A DNA stretch of 64,000 bases. Source: Carallia brachiata (Eukaryota; Streptophyta; Magnoliopsida; Malpighiales; Rhizophoraceae). Positions within the stretch are counted from its first letter, which is position 1, and every line of letters starts with the position of its first letter. Shown here one piece after another: positions 1 to 12,109 of this stretch. The notes beneath the pieces are model-generated. The model was not told the origin of the DNA. It saw only the letters and a program-made list of their open reading frames with translations, and did no database searches. The stretch covers positions 248,001 to 312,000 of the forward strand of contig JADCRB010000006.1 of assembly GCA_021464245.1 (NCBI GenBank), read 5' to 3'. A program made the position numbers and the translations under genes.

Positions 1-2264
1 TTGACCGTATTCAATGCTTATAGCTTAAAATTTGTAAGAAATGATTCTCGTTTGTTCAATTAATGGGTTAAGTCTTTCATTTTCACCTTGAATAATTACT
101 AAATCATTGTTTTCCTCGTTACAATAACTAATTCAAATGGATAATTTTATTCTTAAAAAGGTAACCCACAGTCCCATGTAATTGTATATATATTTTTGAA
201 CATCAAAGTATGTTTATTCATAACATCCCAAAAAACAAGGCATACCAAACTAAGATCCAATACATAAATTTGTTCTCTATCAAGCTTTCATCATATCCCA
301 AACCCAAAATTTGCTCTTGCAAAATTTGCTTTTGATTTGAATAGTGAGATCTTATGATCCTACAATTATCTATGAAGTTAACGATCTAGATTACGGTAGA
401 ATCTTTTTGAGATAGGATTTTGGTATAATCTCGATTTAAATTATAGAATCAATAGAATCTTGATTCAGTCCTACAACTCTCATTTCTTTTATTATAAGTT
501 TTTGAGTTATAACTAATCTTATTTATAATAAAAAATAATAAAATATTTTTATCTAAATTTAAATACTGAATATCAGTAAACAAATAATTAAATACAAAAA
601 AAATCTCCAATTTAGGAAATAAATTATTCTCTAATGACTATAAACAGAAATAAGGTAATTTTTCTCTTATAAAAGAATAAACTTATTGTAATTCTTCTCA
701 TTTTTATTGAGTTAATATATATAAAACACTTAATTGTGAGTTATATATAATTAAAATTAGTTAATTTTTATTTTTCTTTATTTTTAATAAAATCTTACAA
801 TTCTACAGTTTGATAATAACATTCTAAATTGATATTAAGTAAAATTTTGATTTTAAAAACCTTATATATTATATATATATATATATTAAAAACTAGCCAG
901 CATAAGACACTAGTTTCCAAGCAAAAATCATGAATGCCTGCCCCTATAACAAGCACCCCCCGTTTCTAATAGACAAGCGGTCTATTCGCTCTTATGAAAT
1001 GGAGAATTACGACATTCTCTTTCCGACAATCGACAGTACTTTTTTCGCCACCACTCATCACAACCTCCCACGGTGAGATAAGACAAAGCTCATAAGGGGT
1101 CTTTGGAACTTTCCGGCCAATGAAGAGTGCCATTAATTGAATTTCACGTCTGTGGAATAAAATGTAAAAGGTGATAGTGACAATATGCACAGTTTACGCA
1201 AAACAGATGAAAAATTGGACACCAAATAGGCTTCCACTCTAGGTCAGCCAACAACCACCCCCACCTCCCCGTCCCACACCTGCCTATCCCGTCGTTGAGG
1301 AACTTGAAATATGAATAGAATTTGGAAGCATATTCTCATTCAGAAGACAAGTATTCAAAATAACCCAAGAATTTTCACCATTTTGCAATATCATTGCTTG
1401 GCGAGCCCATGGAGTTTAACGGTTCCTAACAGGAAACTTCAAAGGTCAGACTCAAATTATGCGAATTCTCCTCTGAAAAATCGTGTACAAAATGGCTAAT
1501 CAATATTGGGGACTGACTGCTCAACTTAATTTCTCTCAACAAAAATGCTTGGTGGACACTCATAATCATAAGTACGAACATGGTGAATACGCAGTATTCT
1601 AAACCATTAAATAGTGAAAAGTATATTGAAATTAAAAAATAAAAAACAGATAAATCGTTAGATATAATTACATTAATTGTATGCATTCCGTAAATTTCAT
1701 TGAGTGTGTTTACGTAATCAAGCTCTTCTCCAAATATTTTCGATTTTCCTTTCCACGTTACGGACTTTGTTGTAGGCAAGTGCATGACAAGCAATCAAAT
1801 TATCAAACAATGTCAATGTTCATTTCATTTTCCTCTTGTATGTGTCATTTTTGCCTATGCCATCAAGCAGCAACAATAGGAGAACCGCCATCATGACATT
1901 TCATCCCAGCCCACATGCAATGTGTTTCTGTTTCCTAATCTCTTAGAGCCCCTCCAAGTTGCCCTACGAGCCTTGACGTTCAGAGCCATCCTTTCCGACT
2001 ATCTTATCAAAATTGCCTGAACCATTCAATATGGAACACCTCCAAACTTAAGCTGATGTAAGGCTTATTTTGAAAATTTCTGGACTTGTTGTGTGATTAG
2101 ACGTGGTCCATTCCTCTGATAGTTTATTGGAGACAACCCTTTAGGCAAGACTCCTTGAAAGATGGGTGGATTAACAATTTGTCTTTCGTCATAGGACCAA
2201 AACACAGTGAAGCAGTCCCCTGCCGTTTACGAAGAGACAACATTAAACTTCACATCAGATTGCT
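1..2264. repeat. Non-coding segmental duplication, left copy (truncated by window edge)
   Basis: This stretch aligns nearly collinearly, in direct orientation, with 6649-8364. Similarity is already present at base 1, so the copy continues to the left of the window. It ends at a purine-rich simple repeat near 2265. The best-kept part is roughly 890-2260. No long ORF is conserved between the copies, and small indels do not keep a frame, so it does not look protein coding. About 570 bases (near 320-889) are present here and absent from the right copy. It could be a duplicated intergenic or regulatory segment or part of a non-coding transcript; I cannot tell which. Confidence 0.85.
320..889. other. 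570-bp AT-rich insertion in left duplicate copy
   Basis: The right copy goes straight from the position matching 319 to the position matching about 890, with only a short A-rich join. This block is therefore an insertion in the left copy or a deletion in the right copy. It is very AT-rich and ends in a run of AT dinucleotides near 867-887. I see no clear terminal inverted repeat or coding potential. Repeat-derived origin is likely but unproven. Confidence 0.6.
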
Positions 2265-3898
2265 TAGAAGAAGAAGAAGAAAAAAAGAAAAAAAAAAAAA
2301 GAAACAGAGAGAGATAAGTTCAAGCGCACACACTAATTAACTATTTGATTTTTTTTAATATTGAAAATCATTGCATTAATGTAATATAATCATGTACACA
2401 GATTCGATACAAAGTAGTCGAAAAAAACTGGACAAAATAAGAATACATTATGACCAAAGCGGTCAATCACTAACTCAGTAAAAACAACTATTTATTACCT
2501 GAATACAATGCCCGTTAAAACAAAACCCTATAACAAAAATACCTACTAACTTATAACTAAATTTATCTAAAATTAAGGTTTAGATAAATTTAATTTAGCC
2601 GAACCAAATTAACGGACCTTCACAGCACTTTGGCGGACCTCGCTAACGACAATTACAAGGCAAAGATTAAAGTAAGAAATTATAGCCTCCAAGCCAGCTA
2701 TCGACAACTGTTATGAAAAAATGAAATTAGATGTTAGATAATACATCTAAGATAGCACTGGGGATAGCCTGAATATTAGTGTTTTTTTTTATTTAATCGG
2801 TTTCAATTAAAATTTGAACTCGAGATCTTTAATATTAGAGTTAAAGTTAGTTTAAAAAAAAAAAAGTGTCATGATCGCCTCTTCTAATAATCTTTGTAGT
2901 TTAAACAGAAGAATGAATTGATATTTTACCTTTATTCAAGGTCAGCCCACGTCAACAGGAAAAATCATTTTGTACCATTTATTTATTTATCGAAAGGGTT
3001 TCTTTTATGGGGAAAAAAAAATTCTCTTCTTTGGCAAAGAAAATTATTAAGTAGATTGCTTTGGTGTCATACTAAATTGACTAAACTAGTTAAAATTTGA
3101 TATGTGGCGTTAAATATTTAGGTGGAAGAGACGAAAGATGGAATCAAAAACGAGTTTAAAATTATTTTTCGTTTTCATATCGAGATAATAATTTGCACCC
3201 ATGATTGATGAGCCACAACTGGATTTTCAACCACATAAAGAGCATTAGGCTACACCGTCTGCTGCTCGGGATTTCAATAATTTCATAGACTTGAAAGCCC
3301 ATCAGATAAAGATTTGTGAATTTATCAACCCAATCCGTAAATTGGGGTCCTGCCACAAGGAATAAGTCCAACTCAAACCAACTACACCCAAAACGAATTA
3401 TATAATTAAAATTCAAATCAAAATAGGAGATATGAGATTTTCAATAAAATAATTTTTTTCAGTCAAAATTTTCAATAAAATAAACGAATAAGTAATTGAT
3501 AAGGGTATTCTTAGGTGCGCCGAAGACTCAAGTTGCTGAGTCTTCTGTGCTCTGGCCCTGGGGGTCCAACCCATACTAGCCCACTTCAACATCCTGCAAT
3601 GGTCAACAGAGTAACCTCAGCCAGGGCCCAAATTAAAATAGCTCGGGTAATTAACGGTAATTAATGGTCCACAGAGTCACATTATTCTGCTTAAAAAAAA
3701 ATCAAAAACGGTAGTCACATTGTAATTTGGTCTGGACTCTGTAATAAGGGTCATAGCCTAAACATATCTAAGGAGAAGAGAATTAGTGCGAGGTAGAATT
3801 TAAACTCCCAATATTCTATTTAATTGTAATGTTCATTAACTAACTGAATTATACTAGCCAACTAAACAGTCACAGGGCCATCAAATTCTAGATTCATT

Positions 3899-3980
3899 AG
3901 CAATCAACTCATACTCACCAAAAACGGGGAAAAAATCATAGCAATCAACTCATACTCACCAAAAACGGGGAAAAAATCAT
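3899..3980. repeat. 41-bp perfect tandem duplication
   Basis: Two consecutive identical 41-base units, 3899-3939 and 3940-3980. Each starts AGCAATCAACTCATACTCAC and ends in an A-run followed by TCAT. It looks like a recent local duplication without coding content. Confidence 0.95.
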
Positions 3981-4474
3981 CTCAATTTATTTTAAAAAAC
4001 AAATACAACAATTGTATTTTTGAAAATAGGCAACTAGTTAAGTACTCAAACTACCATAAAAGCCTTGAATTCTAATCTTGTGATGAATATACTGTTTATA
4101 ATAATAGAAAGAAGTATATTTATTATATAACTCATAATTCAACGAATTTTCTAATCGACAATTAAAAACAACATTTTGGATTCACAGATATTTTTTTTTT
4201 TGGATCTGAACAGGGACTTATTTAAAGCCTCAATTCACTGCATCTCCTTCCAAGACTAGGGCAAATAAAGGCCCGTGAAATAATCTCTTAAAAGATGATC
4301 AGGTCCACTTATTAAGAGCCTATGGGGCCCATTTAGTGATTTATTAAAGGTGCCTGTTGGGCCCCCGCAATCAATTAATACAGCTACAACATAAAAAAAA
4401 AAAAAAAGAAGCCCCACCTGCGTTTTAGTTGTTCTTTCCTAGGCTTCTATTCTGACCCCGAAAAAAAAGGGCCC

Positions 4475-4598
4475 AACGAGATGGTTCATGAAACTCTTTT
4501 GATTTCCTTTGAAATTCTACTTGAGTCGATTCAGATTAGTCAGTTATTAGGTTAAATAATAAATGATCTCAGATAAAATTAAAAAAAAAAAAAAAAAG
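4475..4598 (+). repeat. SINE-like 3' tail
   Basis: The segment contains a GTCGATTCAGATTAGTCAG-like block, then GATCTCAGATAAA and a long A-run. The same order of blocks closes the element at 57785-57970. That makes it the 3' end of a dispersed short retroelement. The 5' part with an RNA polymerase III promoter is not recognisable here. Confidence 0.55.
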
Positions 4599-5390
4599 CA
4601 AAGGGCCGTCTTCATACTGTCAAATGCTGTTAGGTGCACCTACACCCTAAGACATATTATAATAATTTTTTGTTATAATAATAAAACATATGATAATAAT
4701 TTTTTATTAAAATTTAATTTTAATTTTAAATAAGTGTTATTTTAAAATATTAAGTGTAAGTATTAAAGGAGATTTACTAAATTTTTTTTCCTTCAATTAT
4801 TTTTTTTTATAAAAATACAACTTAAATTTAGATAAATATTACCCTAAAATATAAAGTGTACCAAAGGAGATTTGCTAATTTTTTTTTTCCTTCGAATGTG
4901 TTTTAAACCCAACATAAAATTATTAAAATAATGGCAGTACACTCGATTGAAAATGTCGGTTACCCTACTTGTTCCATTATAATTATTAGTCATTGTACAT
5001 TTATAATCTCTACCTTTAATTGTGATAATAATCAAATGTAAAACGGTTATGATAGTGTAAAGATTCAAGTCATTTTGGTGTCAAGAAATTCGTGTCCGGG
5101 TGACATAGCTGAATATCAAAATATAATATATTCTCATATAAACTACATTCCAAACCATGAATTAGCAAACTGTGAATTGCCTAAGAAAGTATCTGATTTA
5201 AGTGAATAAAAACATAAATAAATATTTGTGCTACCCTTTATCCAGAGCTTAATTAAATGTGGGTGTGTATTCCCATAAAAATTAATAATAAAAATGGGTG
5301 CATAATCAATGGTTGCGATGGTTTCAGCCTTCCAAGAAATCTTAATTTTGGAAAAGAAACTTCGCACAATTAAGAAAAGGGAAAATGTTT

Positions 5391-5601
5391 ATGGCCAAAC
5401 AAATTTTTCTTATTGCCTTCACACGTAATTTTTTTTGTGCAATGATGAGGGTATTTTGTGTAACTACAATGATAAAAAGTGATACAAAAAATATTACTAT
5501 TTTTTTGTTACACATTTTCTATTCTTAGTTGCACAAAAAATACTTCTAATTGCACAAAAAAAATTCGTGTGGACACAATAGAGAAAATTTGTTTGGTCAT
5601 G
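5391..5601. mobile_element. Foldback MITE with about 47-bp terminal inverted repeats
   Basis: The left end (about 5393-5440) reads GGCCAAACAAATTTTTCTTA and runs on through CACACG to TTTTTTTTGTGC. The right end (about 5552-5599), read on the minus strand, gives TGACCAAACAAATTTTCTCT followed by CACACG and TTTTTTTTGTGC. This imperfect inverted repeat encloses about 110 bases and encodes nothing. A related foldback lies at 41940-42188. The superfamily and target duplication are unclear. Confidence 0.75.
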
Positions 5602-6648
5602 TAATGGAGCCCCAAAAGGGAAAATGTGCAACCAGACATATTTTTTTTTTGTGCATTAATAATGGCTGGAGAAACTTTCCGTTTTGAGAGTTTTCTTGTA
5701 ATTCTTTTTTGACACCAACTTTCCGACATACAAAAACCAATAAATAAGTTATTTTATGGAAAAATGTGTATTAAATTATGTGTTACATAAGTAACATAAC
5801 GTATATAACTATCTTATCTCTCATAATGTCATTCTTGTATATCATTTTAGGGATTTAAACCTAAAATTTTTAAAATTAATACTAAACTCTTAAACAATGA
5901 GTGTCTCAAGAGATAATTCACCGAAAAGACTGCCAATAAAATCTTTCCTTTCACCGCAATGCACGGGTTGTGGCATTGTGCTTTGTATAAGAAAATGTAG
6001 GATCCCTTTTCTTTTTAGTTTTCTTTTTTTTTTTTTTTTTATAAATTCTTTTACATGGAGGGTTGCACTTGCACAGAACTTTGTCGGTCGCCTTGATTAG
6101 AAGATTAGCAGTGTAAATGCACAACCTGTAAAGCTTAATCGAAGGTTTCAATTTCAAATAGCAATACCTTTTAAATCTGTTTAAGTTTCTTAAATTATAA
6201 CTTACAATGCACTGAACAGAAAGCTTATTTTTAATTCCGTGTTATCTTAATTAGGATGGCTTGGTCGTGATCCTTTTGAAGCCAAAATTCATAATTCCAA
6301 TGATTTTAGGATCGTTTTACAAATTTCTTTGTATTCTTGCCAAGACGACTTCAGTTTCCAGTTGTTTTTTTTTGTTGTTGATTCTTAATTATATTCTTTT
6401 AACTTTGCTATAAATTAACTATTTTGACTCTGTTAGTATCAAAGAAGCAAGAACTATTTGCCTTTTTTTGTTTTTGACTGTCATTCAGAACTTCAGTTAT
6501 TAACTAGCATACATTAGTATCAGTGTATTCTACAGGATATACAAATGAATCAACTCTTAATATCCATGGTTAGATTAATAACAAGAGTAAATTTAAAATT
6601 ATATAAGTTAGATATTAGATCTCAAGTTCTAAGTTAATTTTATGATCT

Positions 6649-8364
6649 TTGACAGTATTTATTACTTATAACTCAAAGTTGTAAGAAATGATTCTTATTC
6701 ATTTAATTAACAAGTTAAGTCATTCCTTTTTACTTTAAATAAATACTGGATCATTGTTTTCCTCGACATATTAACTAATTCAAATGAATAATGTTATTCA
6801 GGTAACCCACCGTCCCATGTAATTATATATATATATATATAATTTTTTTGAACATCAAAATATGTTTCTTCGTAACATCCCAAAAAACAAGGCATACCAA
6901 ACTAAGATCCAATACACAAATTTTTTCTCTATCAAGCTTTCATCATATCCCAAACCCAAAATTTGCTCTTGCAAAAAAATAAAAAATGAACAAAAAGCCA
7001 GCCAGCATAAGACACTAGTTTCCTAGCTAAAATCATGAATGCCTACACCTATAACAACCACCGCCCGTTTCTAATAGATAAGCGGTCTATTCGCTCTTAT
7101 GAAATGGAGAATTACGACATTCTCTTTCCGACAATGGACAGTACTTTTTTTCTCCACCACTTATCACAACCTTTCGCGGTGAGATAAGATATTGCTCATA
7201 TGGGGTCTTTGGAACCTTCCGGCCAATAAAGAGAGCAATTAATTAGATTTCAAGTCTGTGGGATAAAAATGTAAAAGGTGATAGTGACAATATGCACAGT
7301 CTGCGCAAAAATAGATAAAAAATTGGACACCAGATAGGCTTCCACTCCAATTCAGCCATCAACCACCCCTATCTCCCCGTCCCACACCTGCCTATCCTGT
7401 CGTTGAGGAACTTAAAATATGAATATAATTTTGAAGCATATTCTCATTTAAAAGACAAGTATTCAAAATAACCCAAGAATTTTCACCATTTTGGTATATC
7501 AACTTGGCGAGCCCATGAAGTTTAACGGTTTCTAACAGGAAACTTCAAAGATCAGACCCAAATCTTGAGAATTCTCCTCCGCAGGATCGTGTACAAAATA
7601 GCTAATCAACACTGGGCACTGACTGCTCAACTTAATTTCTCCAAGCAAAAATCCTTGGTGGGAACTTATAAGTGAGAATATGATGAGTTCGCAGTAGTCT
7701 GAACTATTAGATAGTAAAAAATATATTGAATTTAAAAAATAAAAATAGATAAATCGTTAAATATTATTAGATTAATTGTGTAATTTCTGCAAATCTCATT
7801 TAGTATGTTCATGTAGTCAAACTCTTATATGAGTATTTTCGATTCTCCTTTCCACGTTATGGACTTTGTTGTAGGCAAGTGCATGGCAAGCAATCCAATC
7901 ATCAGACAATGTCAATGATCATTTCATTTTCCTCTTATATGTGTCACTCTTTTGCCTATGTCATCAAGCAGCAACAATAGGAGAACCGCCATCATGACAT
8001 TTCATCTCAGCCCATATGCAATGTGTTTCCGTTTTCTAATCTCTTAGCCCCCTCCGAGTTGCCGTGCGAGCCTTGACGTTCAGGGCCATCCTTTCCGATG
8101 ATCTTATCAAAATTGCCTCAACCATTCAATATGGAACACCTCCAACCTTCAGCTGATGTAAGGCTTATCTTGAAAATTTCTGGACTTATTGTGTGATTAG
8201 ACGTGGTCCATTCCTTAGATAGTTTATTGGAGACAACCCATTAGGCAAGACTCTTTGAAAGATGGGCGGATTAACAATTTGTCTTTCGTCATAGAACCAA
8301 AACACAGTGAAGCAGTCCCCTGCCGTTTACGAAGGGACAATATTAAATTTCACATCTGATTGCG
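6649..8364. repeat. Non-coding segmental duplication, right copy
   Basis: Second copy of the segment at 1-2264, in the same orientation and about 6.1-6.6 kb away. It lacks the 570-bp insertion near 320-889. Differences are mostly single bases and short indels. Similarity stops at the GA microsatellite near 8365. Blocks near 7060-7280 and 7860-8340 are the best kept. I found no tRNA primer-binding site next to either copy, so LTRs of a retroelement are not supported. Confidence 0.85.
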
Positions 8365-9586
8365 TGAGAGAGAGAGAGAGAGAGAAATTCACCGTCGTAC
8401 TTTTTTTTTTAATTGTTAGACTTTAGTATAAAAAAATTGTATTGGATATTGATTAATTCGGTTTGAATTTTTTAGGATTTTTTGCGTAGGGGAGTTCTTC
8501 TAATACTATTATTATTTTTTATTTATAAGGCTCAAATTTGATATTTTATTTAAGAAAAATCGATCTCTTTTACTCTGATTAACAATTGTTAATTCACCCA
8601 CGCACGCTAATTATTTGTTTCGACAAAGTAATTCAGTACGTTTCAACTTGTCACAATAATGTAACAATATTTTTAAAATTGTCAATAGAGGGCAATCGTC
8701 AATTTGTCGGTTAAACATTGACGTCACATTTCTCTCTTCCTATTAGTGGAGAATAAAAAATTATTTTTAGAAAGCATGGATTATTATTTTTATGCAAATA
8801 AAAGGAATTAAATTTTGAGACAAACTTTTTTTGGGGAAATTATGTGTGCTAGTTTATGAATAAGAATAAAAGAAAAATCTAAACTGTAAAGATGAGCAAA
8901 AATATTGTGATTGGAAGTTGGGAAAGCAAGTGCTATGGTATACGGAGAAGAGGAAACGAAAAATTTTAATTGAAAAGATGATCAGCAATATTGTGTTATC
9001 GAAATGTTAAAATTAAATATATGAGTATCATGAAAGTAGTTTTATAATATATGAGTATCATTAAATTAAAGTAGATTTATAATGATTTTAATTAATAATA
9101 ATAATAATATTGCATATTTTACATCTTCTCTGGCATTTATCATTAAAAAGTTAAATTGAACAATAAATATTTGATATATTTAAACTAGTGTATATGCTAA
9201 TTTAAATATAAAAAATTAATTTTGAAAATAATTATTATTTATAAATAAAAATAAATCAAATAAAAAATAAAATTTTGAGTTGGGCTCACATTATATTAGC
9301 TCAGGTTGTTGTGAGTTTCAAATTATTTTAGGGTTTCAGGTCATCTTAAATTCGAATTATTTTGTATTTGACTTATATGAATTTCTTGCTAAAAAATATA
9401 TATATAGAAATTTTGAGTCCATTCAAATATGAATTATCTGAATTTTAAGTTATTTTAATTTCAGCTCGAGTAAAGTTGCAAGTTGTTAGCTTTTTTAATC
9501 AAAATAAGTTGCATCCAGTCAAGTTTAACAGATTAATTTGGTTTACACGAGTTGGGTAAACTTTTGTCATCTCTAATCACTTCTCC

Positions 9587-9842
9587 TTTATAAAGCACTT
9601 GGAGCACACACATTCCACCATCTCAAGCCTGTTCCCACTCTCTATCCGTCACATACGATCGGAGCTCGTGGATTGGCATAACTTTATGTACACCAAGATA
9701 AATTCAACCCTCCAATCTCCACGCAACCGCGGAGCTATTGCATACGTGATTTAGATTATCGGAGAGACTTTGCAAATTGACCTACGCAATGGAGGTGGAG
9801 ATGGATCTGCCCAAGGCCGTATCATTGCAATCCGAGATCTAG
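9587..9842 (+). other. Promoter-like patch with orphan gene head
   Basis: A TTTATAAAGC TATA-like box (about 9587-9596) is followed by C-rich, leader-like sequence and an ATG at 9789 in a fair context. It opens a 17-codon frame ending at TAG (9840-9842). The composition is richer and less repetitive than the surroundings. It resembles the 5' end of a gene whose body has been lost or displaced by the AT-rich sequence from 9843 on. No family is recognised. Confidence 0.3.
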
Positions 9843-10797
9843 AGCATCTGTAATGAGTATCACTTATTGTGTGTTTAAATTGTGAGAAATTGAAGAGAAA
9901 GAAAGTTATGAGAAAAAGAATTGTTTTGATAGATGTAAAATAAATGAGAAAGAAAATGATAAAAAAAATAATGTAAAAAAGAAATTTGTGACAAAAAAAA
10001 TTGCTTAGATAAATAAGAAATAATTAGGAAAAAAAATAATGAAGGATGAGTGTTTTCTTTCTAATTAAATTCTTTCCACCATTTTTCCAATAAACCAATC
10101 ACACACTAAATGAGGTCGATATCATCGAGGAAGAGATGAATTATCAAAGAAGGAAAAACATAGATAACAATATAATTGGAAATAATTAGTAAATATATAA
10201 TAATTTAAATTATTAAATTATAAAAAAATATATTAAATTTTAAAAATAAATAAATAAATTATTAAATATAATTAAATTAATTATATACTTTTTATGTATT
10301 ATATTAAAAATATTTATATTAATATTGATTGTCAAAGAAATATGTGACGGGGCTACGGAGGAGGGAAAGGGAATCGTGGCTAGTGGTGATATTGAGAGAG
10401 AAAATGCGTGTAGAAAACGAGTGAGAATGATCGAGGCAGAAAGTAAAGAGACAGCCAAAAGAGAACGAGTCAAATCAAGGTGGACAATTAGTGGATCCCA
10501 CAAAAGTGAAACGTCAATATTTAACGGACGACCTAGCGATTATCCTACATCTTATATTTATGAGGCTCACTTTACTTGAACAGAGTAAGGAGCACTTAAG
10601 AGGTACTTGAGACATTCACGTACTTGGGGACTCAAGGTGAACTCCAAACAAAAAAAATTGTCTGGTTATTCCAAGGCCACTTTCTAAGGTGCCTCTTTAA
10701 AGGTGAGGCAAAGAAAGAAAGCCATCACATAAACAAGTTATCCTATCGTGAAACGAAACAACAGTGATCAAAGGCATAATTGTTCTAGAAAGATGAC

Positions 10798-11313
10798 AGG
10801 ATAAAAAAAAAATGAGATATTAATATTTTTAGTTCTAAATTTTTAAATTTTTTTAAATTTGAATTTTAAATCTTTTTGACATTTCATTTGAGTTATAAAC
10901 TTTTTAATTTTCTACTAAATCAGTTCCTCTGTTTACCAAAAGTGATCAATCTATTAAAAAATAATTTTAACTTTACAAAAAATTATTTAAAAAAAATTAA
11001 ATATATGAATTGAATGTCTTTTCTATAAAAAATATGTATGTTACTTATTTAATTCGTATATTTGTTGATTAAAAAAATATTTAATATGCATATTTTGTTG
11101 ATGAAAAAAATATTTAATTCATATATTTAATTTTTTTTAAATGATTTTTATTAAGTTAAACTCATTTATTAATGAATTGATTATTTTTTGTAACTTAAAG
11201 GATTGATGTAGTATGAAATTAAAAGGTTTAAAACTCAAATGAAATGTTAAAAAGATTTAGGAGTCAAATGTAAAAAAAACCAAAAGATTTAGCATCAAAG
11301 AAATTGATATTCC
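10798..11313. mobile_element. MULE-like MITE with long terminal inverted repeats (copy 1)
   Basis: The ends fold back on each other over about 80 bases: a left arm with ACATTTCATTTGAGTTATAA and a right arm with AACTCAAATGAAATGTTAAA. The whole element aligns with 30203-30703 in the same orientation. It has no coding capacity. The outer ends are less clear than in copy 2, and I could not define a convincing target duplication. Assignment to the Mutator type rests on copy 2, which has a 9-bp target duplication. Confidence 0.75.
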
Positions 11314-12047
11314 TAGAAAAAAATATTGTCCCGAAGAACATTGAGTATCTTCGGAATCTTGGAAAAATGGGAATCCCACTTTCGCTATCTTGTGACGAAT
11401 CCAACAATCTATTAATCCCAGTTCGTACTTTCTGGAATTTGTTTATTTCTTTTTCGGTATTGCCTGTTACCTCAGTCCATTAATTAAGTAAAACTAACGG
11501 CAGCAGACAGTGACCCTCATTTTCCTAGAGTTTTCTAAAATCATTCTAAACGCTCACCACTAGGGCCATTCTGCTTTTGACCCCCAAGGGGATAAAAAGG
11601 ATCTCCACTTTAGGTGCCTTCATATCAAACATGGCCACATAGAGTTTGGCCCATTACTAATTAAGACTTGGAACGGTGTTCCACTATGATTTCGGAATGG
11701 TATCTTGTCAAAGCATCCCGAAGATAAAGATCAGTTCCTCCCTCTATGGTTAGCAGCGAGTTTCCCTAGCAATACAATATGTAAAAGCTTAATCAATCAC
11801 AAGCAACATTTTATCTCTCACATCCCAAAGACCCGGGACCTTTACTCCCATTTCATATAAGACAAGCCGGCCTTGCAAGTAATAATATATCACGATCCCC
11901 TCATCCATTGTTAATTGTGTCCATTCAGAACAAAATTGCAGATTAGCTGAACATGTAATCTTATCATGTCGTGTAAAATATATTATCATGCTTTGCAGTA
12001 CTCAGTATAGTACACAGAATGCTAGATATCAGTGGTGCATAACTGTT

Positions 12048-12109
12048 GCCACGTGGCACCACAAAACAAGGCAGATGGCATATCCCAATTTGGACCACTT
12101 GCATATATA
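12048..12109 (+). promoter_or_regulatory. Palindromic G-box followed by TATA box
   Basis: A ten-base palindrome GCCACGTGGC (12048-12057), containing the CACGTG core bound by bZIP and bHLH factors, lies about 45 bases before TATATA (12104-12109). This spacing is promoter-like. No coding gene could be recognised downstream, only a 28-codon ATG frame near 12231. It may serve a non-coding transcript or be chance. Confidence 0.35.

Larger units (their letters stand above)
2265..6648. other. Intergenic spacer between the two duplicated segments
   Basis: No gene is recognised here. The sequence is AT-rich with many poly-A and poly-T runs and frequent stops in all frames. It contains a 41-bp tandem duplication (3899-3980), a SINE-like 3' tail (about 4475-4598) and a foldback element (about 5391-5601), listed separately. 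Confidence 0.7.

Noticed and set aside
1..8364. Possible LTR retrotransposon with 1.7-2.3 kb terminal repeats at 1-2264 and 6649-8364
   Set aside because: The spacer has no gag-pol or gag-like frame, no primer-binding site after the left copy and no clear polypurine tract before the right one. The left copy also lacks a defined start within the window.
10325..10579. 84-residue charged frame on the plus strand
   Set aside because: It starts at TTG and lies in repeat-like DNA, and no family or conserved domain is recognisable.
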